Shown here piece by piece: positions 42,778-52,578 of a stretch of 64,000 nucleotides of DNA. A model generated the notes under the pieces. That model was given only the letters and a program-made list of their open reading frames with translations. It had not been told where the DNA came from and did not search any database. Origin of the DNA: Cyanodermella asteris (lineage: Eukaryota; Ascomycota; Lecanoromycetes; Ostropales; Stictidaceae); NCBI GenBank assembly GCA_900618795.1, contig UYJD01000018.1, positions 62,001 to 126,000 of the forward strand, in the 5' to 3' direction. The position numbers were made by a program, and so were the translations under genes. The stretch's first letter is position 1, and the number at the start of each line of letters is the position of its first letter.

Positions 42778-42869
42778 ATTGTCTGCATGGACTCATTACT
42801 TCGTTTGGAACCTGCCGCGAAAGATCCTAACTTTGCGGAAACGCGTGAGATTCAACGGCAACGTCCTGC

Positions 42870-43962
42870 TTAGTTGAGTACACCGACTTGCTGCCAAGGT
42901 CTCTGCAGTGCTCCAATGGTAAAATGACCGTACATCGAACCAGCCGCGTTCAAAGTCTTCTGGGCAAAGCTCTGGAAAGTCTCGCCACACTAATCAAACC
43001 CGCCCTGACCTTTTTTCAGCAGCTTGTAGCAAATACTGCCTGCGGCCGAAGACCACGCATTGCCACCTTTTTTGATCGCGAAGAGGTAGAATGCGTGGTT
43101 CGGGATTCTGGAGGTGATGTGCAATCCACAGTTCTCATCGGATCTGTAGTAGTAATCGTCAATGTATGTTGGCTGGCGCAATGAGTTTGAGTTCGCCATG
43201 CTGCGAGTTGTGCTGCCGTCGGTATTGATGTTCTCGTCTCACAAGCAGGTGTCAGCTGTTGCTTCGAGTTTGTCCCTGTATTGCCGGGTCAGGATACCGA
43301 AGACGTCGGCCAGGTACTCATTCAAGGCACCAGTCGTCGAGAAGTAGCGCAGAGGGTTGACTCGCTCAACAATACCGTGAGTCAGTTCATGACCGATCTG
43401 TAAATAGATTGTCCGTCACGAATACGCCTTACAAGCTTCCGGAATCGAAGCTCAAAGCGGCGAGCTGGCGTGTTTGAAAGACTCATCACATCCTGGTTAG
43501 ACGCGAACGAACCCGTGTACGTGGTGACACCATCTCCAGCTCCGAAGAATATGCAGATGCCATCCCAAAAGACATTGCTAAGTTTGCTGCAATGATGAAC
43601 CCGAGCTCTGAATCTCTCTCTCCCGATTATCGATCGAGTTACACCCGTAAACGCCACTGTAAAGACGATCGGTCCAGTGAAAGCCGTCAAAGACGCTGTT
43701 GACGGACGGATCGAGAGCCATACCACTCTGCTCCTTTCTCACCACGGACCCAACCCTGATCTGGTCACATTTCATGTTGTCGTAAAAATGTGTCGTTTGC
43801 CCTGGAGGGCGCTGAGCGATTTGCCATGGTCAACACATAGCGAGGGACGTTAAGCTCCGAGATTCCATCGGCAGGAAATCTATCTTCCTCCAAGTCGAGA
43901 TTGAGTTTTACCGTGCTGCATACATCAATCGAACAGAGACAAGTCCTCAAGATGCTCCTCAT
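42870..43962 (-). pseudogene. Decayed M4 (thermolysin-type) metallopeptidase
   Basis: The minus strand still shows the landmarks of a peptidase M4 protein in order. These are a VFDGFHWTDRLYSGVYG / NSIDN segment, a VHHCSKLSNVFWDG-like segment, AGDGVTTYTGSF, the zinc motif in QIGHELTHGIVERVNP, the third-ligand region ALNEYLADVFG, then SDENCGLHITSRIPNHAFYL, KKGGNAWSSAAGSICYKLL and a C-terminal QRPWQQVGVLN. These pieces lie in more than one frame, and the C-terminal half carries in-frame stops (for example TGA just after DTCL and TAG after QGGFD). Introns do not explain the C-terminal stops. M4 enzymes are secreted zinc endopeptidases, common in bacteria and patchy in fungi. A bacterial origin by old transfer is plausible but not shown. 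I judge it a broken host gene. Confidence 0.78.
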
Positions 43963-44198
43963 CGAACAGTATTAGACGGTATACACATCAGCTTCAGTTG
44001 ACAAACATCGACGCAACGAGTGGACCTAACGTTGGAGGCACTGGGCCATTGTACGAAGTGCAAGCCTTGTACGTGTATTCGCGCAAATTCACATAATTGA
44101 TTGAATCAGGACAAGATCTGATTGAAAATATCCCTTTGGTTTTCCAAAGGAAACGAAATTGTATTGACACTTACTAGTACGATTGCGGACGCGATCAA

Positions 44199-44894
44199 TC
44201 ATTTTGCGGGCCTCATAAAGGTATCCGTTAGCCTTCGAAGCAAACTCGGCTTTCTCGTCCTTTCCGACCTCTCTTTACCTCCATACGGTTCTAGTCCATG
44301 GAATTGAGCATGCCGTTCAGCGATCAGGACCCGAGCACGTTCCTCTTCCAAGCGCTGGGCAGCCGATCGGACTCCTGATGGAGGTTGCGGGGCCTTGCGC
44401 GGATGCTCAAATGCCAGCGACTCCATCTCGGCGCCTCGACAGATTTCGTCTCTTGGTTGGTGGACTAGCGGCTCTCGGCAAACTCCCCCGCTGTTGATGG
44501 GACGTTGTGAGCGCTGTATGACATCCGGGTGCACTCGTGGCTTGACGCTCAGATCCAGCATCTCAACATTGCGGTACAGAGGATGCTGACCTGCCATCCC
44601 TGGGGATTTTTTACTGAGGGATGCCTCCGGAAACTTACTAGCTTTCTGGTAGTCGATTTCGCTTGGTCGCAGAGAGCGAGATGGACGTGAGGTGTCGATG
44701 GCTGGACTGCGTCCATGTCTCGTTTGTTGCGAACTTTGGGCCTGGGTCTTCTTGGCGGGCTTTTTAGACTGCGAAGAAGCGTCAAATGCTAGGTTCGGGA
44801 TTTTGATCGGTTTGCCTGAGTGATCCACGTGCGTAATAGTCTTGTTGCGTCCGCGTACCGGCTGGTAACTGGCACGATGCCTCTCCTGATTCAT
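44199..44894 (-). CDS. Basic hypothetical protein
   Basis: A 231-residue frame starting at the ATG at 44894 (MNQERHRASYQPVRGRNKTI). It is rich in Arg, Lys, Ser, Gln and Pro and mostly predicted disordered, with one probable helix near the C-terminus (AAQRLEEERARVLIAERHAQ) and a basic end (RTRKPSLLRRLTDTFMRPAK). It has no signal peptide, membrane segment or recognised domain. The frame is the only long one on this strand and avoids homopolymers, which supports coding. It lies between the peptidase remnant and NC2-beta. Function unknown. Confidence 0.55.
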   Translation of the reverse strand: MNQERHRASYQPVRGRNKTITHVDHSGKPIKIPNLAFDASSQSKKPAKKTQAQSSQQTRHGRSPAIDTSRPSRSLRPSEIDYQKASKFPEASLSKKSPGMAGQHPLYRNVEMLDLSVKPRVHPDVIQRSQRPINSGGVCREPLVHQPRDEICRGAEMESLAFEHPRKAPQPPSGVRSAAQRLEEERARVLIAERHAQFHGLEPYGGKERSERTRKPSLLRRLTDTFMRPAK

Positions 44895-45592
44895 GGTGGT
44901 CGTTTCTGTCTACCCGTGAGTATCTTCGGATGAACAATTGCGACAAATTCACTAGTTCGCCAGTGAGAAGCGTTCGCGACGATTCAATATCGCGCGCAGC
45001 TTGACCGTCTCCTGGTGCCAAGTAGTAGCCACACAACGCATGCACAACGCCATTGTCAAATCCATTAGCTGGCTTGCTGGTGGCATAGGAGACTGTTCAC
45101 CAGCACAGAATGACCTGGCCTTTGTTCCAAGACAACAAAGAGGGAAAGACTGTCGCAGCATTGTTCGGCATTCCTGTGTAGCTTGAAACATGGCACACAA
45201 TCAATCGCTTGGTCAGTGTGATTTCGGGGCTCGACAAAGTGTGATGGAGTTTGAGTGACCGGCAAGTCTCCGAATCGCTCGAATGGGGCACTTTGAGCAG
45301 TAGAGCTTGAGTTGCTCTGATCGGTGGCATGCCTGCGCTAATGGCATTGGCCAACGTGCGCTACCCTTCGTTGGTTGCAACCTTTGTTGGGTAGGGAACT
45401 TATGTTAATGGGACCTTAGAAGTATTTGTCCGATAGGCAACACGTGCATTACTTAAACGTGGTAATCGACGCGTTCCCATTTCTATCAAGGGTGGTCCTG
45501 CTCTGGCTCCCGTCCTGTCATTCGTAATTCAAAGGGTATCGTTCCCAAACCGAACCGGAACTCCTGCGCAATGCTTAAATCCAATCGCACTA
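44895..45592. other. Intergenic interval
   Basis: About 700 bp with several overlapping short frames on both strands and no recognisable feature. It contains the 3' end of the NC2-beta transcript and the promoter of the basic hypothetical gene. Confidence 0.4.
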
Positions 45593-46216
45593 TCACTGTG
45601 CAACGCCCTCTCCATTATATTTCTTGGTCGAGAGGTCAAACAACGCCGCTTGTTGAGCGGCGAGTTCTTCGTCCGTCAAGCCGCTGTTCTCGATCTTGGA
45701 AACTCGTTTTTCACGGTTCTGGCAGCTGTCAGTGGGCAGTCTGTATATACGTGTCCTCCAAGCATACCTTCAATTGATCCTTCTGTTCGTTGGCAGCTTC
45801 GAGGACAGGTCGCACGTATTCAGGAAAGCCCAGATCCTTAAGCGCCTTCTCGATATGGTCGACTGCAATTGTCTTCTTGTTTTCTGCATCGGCAAGGTCG
45901 TTGGCTTCGGAGGAGATGAGGGTGACAAATTCGACACAGCAGTCTATGAGCAAGTCGCGACTCTCTTTGTTGAACGAGACGCCGCTCTTGTCGCCGAGGA
46001 TCTCGCTGACAATCTTTTGGATCGTCGCTAAACTCTGTCAGAATTCGAACCAGCTACGCTCACGAACAGAGCATTCTGATGACCAGACGTGTCGGGCGTA
46101 CCTTTCGGAAGGGAGAGGTCGGCATCGTCTTGGATGTACGTTAGCTGGCTATTGGGGAGAAAGCCCTTCGACTGGGCCCTGTTCAGGTCTTACTCACTGT
46201 TCTCTCGGTCAGACAT
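45593..46216 (-). CDS. ncb2: NC2-beta (Dr1) histone-fold transcription cofactor
   Basis: Four exons (minus): 46216-46198, 46128-46102, 46027-45768 and 45718-45593, giving 143 residues with all phases consistent. The assembled start MSDRENNDADLSLPKATIQK followed by IVSEILGD is diagnostic of NC2-beta. The histone fold continues through SFNKESRDLLIDCCVEFVTL, ISSEANDLADAENKKTIAVD and HIEKALKDLGFPEYV. The tail REKRVSKIENSGLTDEELAA then QQAALF matches the conserved C-terminal helix that contacts TBP-DNA. With NC2-alpha it binds TBP on promoters and blocks TFIIA/TFIIB entry. It is a nuclear, single-copy core factor. The first two exons are tiny (19 and 27 nt) and easy for automatic gene finders to miss. 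For the last intron, the CAG at 45719-45721 was preferred because it keeps NREKR. Confidence 0.93.
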
Positions 46217-47296
46217 TTTCCACTAAAACTGCGACGAATGAGGAACAATTTGGAACGCTGCTTGAAAGAGTGACATGAAGAGAATGAGCTTGAAACATGA
46301 CCACCAAGGTACAAATATGCCTTTGGCGGGCGGACAGGCGCGGCTCAATGCTTGCGGAGCTGCCTGCCCAACGCGGCATGGCTCGGTGTTAACGGCGACA
46401 ACAAGGAAGCTCAAATAAAAGATAGCTCGCGCAAAACATTTTTCCTCACCCACGCACCCGTTTCGCTTCTCCACGAGAGTCGAGCTCCAGTCCATTGTGT
46501 CATGACTGATGTGTGATCTTGCTTTCCTCTCAGGATAGCAATGGTATCGCTTTGCTGTCGCGGGTAGAAATACCGCAGGCAGCTCTGAATCGCAAGGTAC
46601 GCCATTCCATTCACTGCCGCAGTCACGGTTTGTGACTGCGCAGCAAACGTGCATATCTTGATGAACATTCGTGTCGCCCCTATCAGACCATTCATGGTGA
46701 CTTACCTGTCCTAAGCCAAACGGACCTTCTGAACAAGCACAAGATCTACTCATGCTGTCGCAACTTTCTGGTGCATTACTGACAGATTCGATAGGATTTG
46801 ACAGCACAATATGCTTGGGCCTTTGGTGTCCTCAAGAAAACCTTCGTCACTTCCTTAAGCGTAGTCATGCACGTCTGGCTGTATCGGGTGGGCTTTGCGG
46901 TTGGGGACAACTAATGAAAACACAAAAACGTTCTAAGCTTTCAACGCGGAAATGCTTGTCTACTGTGAGTAACATCTCCCAAAATTGACGACTGGTGCAG
47001 TGATGAACAACCATTCTCTATGCTAAGCCTGAAATACCTTGACGATAAAAAATCGAGCTTTTCATCTTTCAACTGAGCACCGTTTCGCTCTTCGCGTTTC
47101 GCAAAGGCTTGCGCAGGAATGCTGACTTTTTCCAGTCATGCTCCATGACCTTCGGCCACGTATCTAGCTCGGTTCTATGCATTCCGCCTGTAATGAATAT
47201 CCCAAAAAATTATCGATGCCAGTTCTCTCTCCGCATGCACGGTGACCATCGAATGTGCGTCCTAGTTCGACCTCGACGCTCTGCTGAGCTTGCTGA
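46217..47296. other. Intergenic interval
   Basis: About 1.1 kb between NC2-beta and the SDR gene, including the NC2-beta promoter. A minus-strand frame of 194 codons (46223-46807) is Cys- and Ser-rich and overlaps the NC2 promoter region; it shows no feature and is not called. Confidence 0.4.
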
Positions 47297-48103
47297 TCAA
47301 TCACTATCCTTTCGGAAAGGCGCCAGCTCCGGAACATCCCAGCGCAAGTACTTTCCACTTAGCTCCTTCGGTGGCTCCAGAGCCAGTCGTGCCATGAGGT
47401 TGCCAGGCTGCTCTGGTCTCAGCAGCTTACCCTCCTTGGGAAGATTCAGAAAACGCTGGGCGTCAGCAGGCGCAAAGTTCTTGTGGTGGATCTCGCGCAG
47501 CTCCTTCTGCATTTCGGTGTCGACTGTCCCTGGTGCGATGGCGATACTGGTGATATCAGGCTCTTCAGAGGCCAGAGTCGCAGCAAGATGGTCAAGCACG
47601 GCTTTCGATGACCCATACACTCCCCAAGCGACGCTATCCTTCTTGGACGCCCCAGAAGAGGTAACGACAACGGCCCCTTTCGTCTTCCGCAGTGATGGAA
47701 TCGCTTCTTGCACAAACTCGATGGTGCTAAAGACGTTGATATCGTACGCTTTCTTCCATTCTTCGACCGAAGTATTGGCGATCGTCTTCATCTCCAGCAA
47801 CACACCGTGGTTGACGACAAGGCCATCAACGCCGCCAAATGCCTTGTTCGCAAGATCGACTGCCTGCCGTCCCAGCCCGAAGTTGGCCAGATCACCCACC
47901 ACATATCGTATTTGCTCGGGATACTCCTTCTGGAAGCTCTCGAGAAGGTCCTTGCTGCGAGCTACCACAACTGCATTATGACCGTTCTTCACCACGTATG
48001 TAGCAATTGCCCGCCCGAGCCCTGCAGGCCGTCAGTGGCGATCTGTCGTAAACCCGAAATTCGTACCCTTGGAGGCGCCAGTGATGATTATTGTTTTGGC
48101 CAT
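47297..48103 (-). CDS. Short-chain dehydrogenase (Irc24/benzil reductase-like)
   Basis: Exons (minus) 48103-48067 and 48021-47297 give 253 residues. The 45-nt intron (GTACGA...CTGCAG) splits the cofactor loop and, when removed, gives MAKTIIITGASKGLGRAIAT. TGASKGLG (8-15) is the Rossmann glycine motif, and VVVARSKD carries Arg after beta-2, which favours NADP(H). LVVNHGVL is the NNAG-equivalent, VVVTSSGAS has the catalytic Ser, and WGVYGSSKAVLDHLA has YxxxK. The IAPGTVDTEMQKELR segment resembles yeast Irc24/YIR036C and sepiapterin-reductase-like enzymes, which reduce diketones. The physiological substrate is unknown. The gene looks complete. Confidence 0.9.
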
Positions 48104-48798
48104 TTTCTCGTGTGCTGCCGATATGTAATGCGAAAAGGTTTCTCACATATTTACGAGTTGAAACATCTCCCTCACGGCTTGGCGCGGGGTCGTGGGGCTT
48201 TTATGCTGCCGACCCAGCGCAGACCAGTTTTTGCACTTATTTCTCAGGTACCTACTCCGACTTTACATGATGCTCAAGCAGTGCTCTCAGGCAAAGCCAA
48301 GTCATAATTTCACCTGAATACCCAAAGCCCGCGTGACATTGAACTGACAGTGCCGGAGTTTCGGCGATCCTTTTGAGCCGCGTCGGCAGGGACTCTTTCT
48401 CCACATCGGGTAGGTCCAGTCGCGAATCTGTCACTCCCTGTTCTACTGCATCTTTGCCGCTTCAGGTTCACGAACACGGCGTTCATTGCTGGTTGGAGCA
48501 CCTGTCAACCAGCCGAATTCGATCCGACAATCGGCTTTGAGATATCGGAGACGCCTCCCATGAGGGCCTGATATTATTTATCCCACCATGCGCCCTTCGC
48601 GGAAATGGCTGCTGCATTTAGCAGCTCGAACGTAACGACTCTGTGACATCTGTCCTCATATCATCAAGACAGATGCTCAATCTTTCCTCAGACTGTTTCT
48701 CTGTTTTCCGTTAACACAGCTGCGCCTTGCAAGCACTCTTCGGGTCTCTGTTCTTTCGTAATTCAGTCATCTCACTTCTTTGCTGCTCTCCTGCCAGT
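48104..48798. promoter_or_regulatory. Divergent promoter region, SDR and FAD oxidoreductase
   Basis: Nearly 700 bp between two divergent oxidoreductase genes, so it must hold both promoters. No specific site was identified. Co-regulation is possible but not shown. Confidence 0.4.
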
Positions 48799-50070
48799 AT
48801 GGCAACAATAATAATCGGCGGCGGCATCATGGGCCTCTCCACCGCCTACTACCTCACAGAATCCCCCTCCACAACAACACCAAGCTCCATCCACCTGATC
48901 GAATCCTCCCCGCAATTCTTCGCCTCCGCCTCCGGCCACGCCGGCGGTTTCCTCGCCGCAGACTGGTTCTCCGCCCCTACCGCCCCGCTCGGCGCACTCT
49001 CCTTTGACCTCCACAGACAGCTCGCGGCGCAACACGACGGCGCCACGAAATGGGGCTATTGTCGCAGCACCAGCACCTCCTGGTCCGAGAACCCACGGTC
49101 GGACGGCAAGACGGGGTACGACTGGATCATGTCGGGGGGCTCAAGGGCGCAGGCCGCGGCGCGGAAGGGTACTTTGAGGGGTGAGGCGCCGAAGTGGCTT
49201 GTGCAGAGGGAGGGGGGACGGTTGGATGTTGTTGCGGAGGATACGACGACGGCGCAGGTTGATCCGCGGTTGCTCTGTGAGTGGTTGTTGGAGAGGTGTC
49301 GGGAGAGGGGTGTGAATGTGCATCAACCGGCGAGGGTCGTGCAAGTGAATCGTGAGGGGGGTGGGGTTGTGAGGGAGGTTGTGGTGAGGAATGAGGTGGA
49401 AGGGGCGAAGAGCGTGACTATACCGTGCAAGAAGATTGTGATCACGGCCGGGTCGTGGACGACGAAGGTTTTTCGGGATCTGTTTCCGGCTTCGAAGCTC
49501 AGTCTGCCGATTACGAGTATTGCGGGACACTCGCTCATTCTCCGATCGCCGAAGTGGAAGAAGGAGGATGCGCTCGCCGAGGTTGGCGGGGGATGTCATG
49601 CAGTATTCACCATCGCCGAATCTGGATTCAGCCCGGAAATGTTCAGTCGCCCGACGGGTCTCATCTGGTTCGGGGGCCTCAACGATACCTCCATCCCGCT
49701 ACCTGAATGCGCGACGGGAAGCAAGATCGACAAGGCGAGTATCGAAGACTTGACGCGGACGGCTCGCCACCTGCTGAGTGAAGTGGGAGAAGCGGATGGG
49801 GGTGGTCTCGAGGTTGTTGAGCAGGCGCTTTGCTTCCGACCTGTGACTGAACGAGGTACACCGTACTTGGGCCAGATTGCGGATTGGAAGTTGGGTGATG
49901 GCTGGAAGACGGCAGATGATGGTGGTGTCTGGTTGTCTTCGGGACATGGACCGTGGGGCATCAGTCAGGGACTGGGGACTGGTAAGGTCTTGGCTGAGAT
50001 GTTGGAGGGGAGAAAGACGAGTTGTGATGTGAGCGCACTGGGGATTGTGGACAGAACATCGCGTTTGTAA
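48799..50070 (+). CDS. FAD-dependent amino-acid oxidase-fold oxidoreductase (DAO family)
   Basis: The ATG at 48799 gives 423 residues. MATIIIGGGIMGLSTAYYLT carries the dinucleotide-binding GxGxxG at the extreme N-terminus, ending the beta-alpha-beta unit at HLIESS. SASGHAGGFLAADWF is the typical DAO-family flavin contact. KKIVITAGSWTTKVF and the C-terminal WLSSGHGPWGISQGLGTGK motif (the second FAD-binding stretch of DAO proteins) complete the fold. Fungal relatives are annotated as FAD-dependent oxidoreductases of the glycine/D-amino-acid-oxidase type, including Tda3-like proteins. I cannot assign a substrate. The frame starts 24 codons earlier, but the ATG at 48799 places the Gly motif correctly. 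No introns. Third-position usage shifts from C-rich in the first 100 codons to G-rich later. Confidence 0.88.
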   Translation: MATIIIGGGIMGLSTAYYLTESPSTTTPSSIHLIESSPQFFASASGHAGGFLAADWFSAPTAPLGALSFDLHRQLAAQHDGATKWGYCRSTSTSWSENPRSDGKTGYDWIMSGGSRAQAAARKGTLRGEAPKWLVQREGGRLDVVAEDTTTAQVDPRLLCEWLLERCRERGVNVHQPARVVQVNREGGGVVREVVVRNEVEGAKSVTIPCKKIVITAGSWTTKVFRDLFPASKLSLPITSIAGHSLILRSPKWKKEDALAEVGGGCHAVFTIAESGFSPEMFSRPTGLIWFGGLNDTSIPLPECATGSKIDKASIEDLTRTARHLLSEVGEADGGGLEVVEQALCFRPVTERGTPYLGQIADWKLGDGWKTADDGGVWLSSGHGPWGISQGLGTGKVLAEMLEGRKTSCDVSALGIVDRTSRL

Positions 50071-50217
50071 AGCTCAAATTACGCTTATGACCTCGCCATG
50101 TTATAGATACTGGATGGGAAGAAACGTAATGCATGCTTCCTTCGTATCTGTGAACTGTAACTAGGTCAAGCGCATTTCCATCAACATGTGATCCACATTA
50201 GTTCATAACTCATCTCA

Positions 50218-51099
50218 TCATACAAGTATCGCAAACACCATCGCTCCCAACGCCGCCAACTTCGGATCAACCCCAAACCTCGCTCCCAGACCAGTCCCAA
50301 TCGGCGCCCCCGTCGCCGTCGGCCCACCAACGCCACCCGTCCCACTCGCACTCCCGTTCCCCGACGAATTACTCGCCGCAACCGCAGTATAATAATTCGC
50401 CGCCACCGGGTCCCTCACCTGCCCCACCGTATCCGCCAAGCTGAAATTCATCCTCGCGCTCGCGCCCTGCGATCCGTACGCACCACTCCTCGCCGCCTCG
50501 GGGAACGTATAATTCGAGCTCAGCGGGAACAGATAGACGACGTACGTGTGCGGCTCCGACCCGACGGGCGGCTTCGGACCCGCGTACGGAGCGGGCTCGA
50601 GCGCGTCCGGCGACGACTTGACGAACGTCCCGTCGGGGGACTGTGTTGCCGAGGCGAGCCACCAGTGCAGGCGCGTGGTGTTGCCGGCGCCGATGCCCGG
50701 AGTCAGAGAGGAGGAGGAGGAGGAGAGGGCGGTGGTGTTGGTGCCGTCCGGGATCACTTGGGAGAATTTGATGGAGAGGTCGAGCATGAAGAGTTGTTAG
50801 GTGCCGGGGTAGCGGGTGTCGGAGGAGATGACGGGTTGGGATGCGGCGACTGCGGAAAGAGAGAGCGTTAGTTGACATGGGATTTTTGAGTGGTTTTGAG
50901 ATGGGGATTGGGATGGATGGGTCTTTCGAGAAAAAGGGAGTTATGACGGACTTGCGGTTGGGATGAGGTTTCCTTGAAAGACTTGCGTCGAGCCGAATTG
51001 GACGCGGAGCGATGCGGATGCGGATGGGGAGGTGTCTGGGGGAGTCTGGGATAGAGCTCCGGCTGCGAAGGCAGTTAAGGTGAGGATATTGAGATGCAT
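50218..51099 (-). pseudogene. GPI-type secreted PEBP-like protein with in-frame TAA
   Basis: Exons (minus) 51099-50952 and 50849-50218, with a 102-nt intron carrying a CTAAC branch site and CGCAG acceptor. They would give 259 residues if read through. Start MHLNILTLTAFAAGALSQTP is a signal peptide. LHWWLASATQSPDG, YAGPKPPVGSEPHTYVVYLF and NYTFPEAARSGAYG are phosphatidylethanolamine-binding-protein motifs. The C-terminus (Ser/Gly-rich, then VDPKLAALGAMVFAILV) is a GPI-attachment signal. The frame is intact except for one TAA at 50797-50799, just before QLFMLDLSIKF, where a tyrosine codon would be natural. Without the stop this is an ordinary cell-surface PEBP-like protein. It may be a true nonsense allele, a sequence error or, less likely, a mis-drawn intron. 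A short protein starting at the ATG at 50787 would lack the signal peptide. Confidence 0.7.
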
Positions 51100-52578
51100 T
51101 GTGATGATTCGGGATGTTGAGATGGCTAGATATGGTGCGATGCGATGGTGAGGAGGCCAGGTATGAACAGCGAATGCATGATAACCGTGTACGTTTTTGA
51201 AACGTCGAGATGGACGAGATGGGATGGGATGGGATAAAGACGTCACCGAGCCTGAGAGCTCCAGAGCTCGAGGCTCGATTCGGCAGGCCGCGCAATCTTC
51301 GCCAATCAGAGAAGCCGAGGCATCCACCTTCTGAATGCCAAGATGAGATTACAAGGTGATGGAATGACTTGGCAGATATCCCGACCTTGCTCTTCTGCAC
51401 ATTGTGATCGAGTATCGAAGTCACTCGTAGCACAAAATTTTTGCGTTCGAATTTCTATCCATGTGGCGGTCTCATTCGATGAAAGTATCCAAAGCAACTC
51501 CCTCGTCAAACGTGAACACAGGGTTACGGGAAGGGGCCTTTTGATCAGTTTTGTTTGCATTTTTCTGAACATGTTACTAATTCCCAGCCAACTGGTCATC
51601 TCTTCGGTCTTCGTTCGGAGTTTCTCGATGCATTGCTAGCTATGTCTTTTCCGCTCTATCTCGATGAAATAATCGTGGTTGTATGGGCTTCCAGCATCAG
51701 GTTCTTGCATGTATTTTCTGCAGGCACTCCTTCAAGGCTGTCAGCAGCACTGCCTCATAAGCAGGAGCTCGGATCAGGCACGAGCGTGGGGCCTGAGCAG
51801 TTTATTGATTATCGTCAGGTATTGGGAGGATATCATCCCGCCATGCAAACCAACGTGGAATTACCGCGAGAAAGATGGCTGCAACAAAATGATCGGAAAC
51901 CGGCCAAACCTCAAGTGGATCAGCGCCAACGTGGAGACCAACGAAAGAAGCCTGGACGGGCTCACTTCCGTGCAGATCGACAACCCCCGCGCCAGCCGTG
52001 ATGTGCGGATGGGCTTGCCAGATGACAGTCTCCTCCGCACGCTTGGGATGGGTGCTGTCCCTGGGCAGAACAGGAGAGCAGCAGCCGATTAATGCGAAAC
52101 CCAATCTACCAAGGGAAAAAGTCCATCGGCGCCGTCTTCTGGACCAACACGATCTTCCAAACACACCAGCAAAGTAAAGACGACCTTTGCTCCCATTTCA
52201 GGCAAACAGTCATCCGCATTCGTGGCTCAGACCAGGAACGCGTCGATGCCGACGACGGAAAAGAAAATTTCAGCCGTGGCAACTAAAACTCGAGCTGGTG
52301 CAACGGTCACTTCTCAAGCACATCCAAGAGGGACAAAGCAACACAAGACCACAAAGAATACGGTTGGTGCAAGGCCCCCCAAGACGTCTCACGAGAACGT
52401 CGAGGGTGCAGGTCCGAAAACGACATCTGGCCACGCTGGGAAGCCTAAGGCCTCATGCAAAGCAGTCGTTAAGAGCAAGAAAAGACCGCAAGCCAAGTGA
52501 CCGTAGCATATGCCTATAGGGGTATGACGAGGCATGTTAGTCAGGATAGTGGTGTTGTGAACTAGCATAGCATGATGG
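51100..52578. other. Intergenic with uncertain small basic ORF
   Basis: About 1.5 kb. A GGGAT microsatellite lies at about 51218-51236. The only frame with any coherence is at 52222-52500 (plus, 92 codons), a Lys/Thr/Ala-rich basic sequence (KTRAGATVTSQAHPRGTKQH and similar) of low complexity. It could be the last exon of a small gene, but no start or partner exon was established. Confidence 0.35.

Noticed and set aside
46223-46807. 194-codon minus-strand frame
   Set aside because: Cys/Ser-rich, overlaps the NC2-beta promoter, no recognisable feature.
52222-52500. 92-codon Lys/Thr-rich frame
   Set aside because: Low complexity and no partner exon; kept only as a remark in the intergenic entry.
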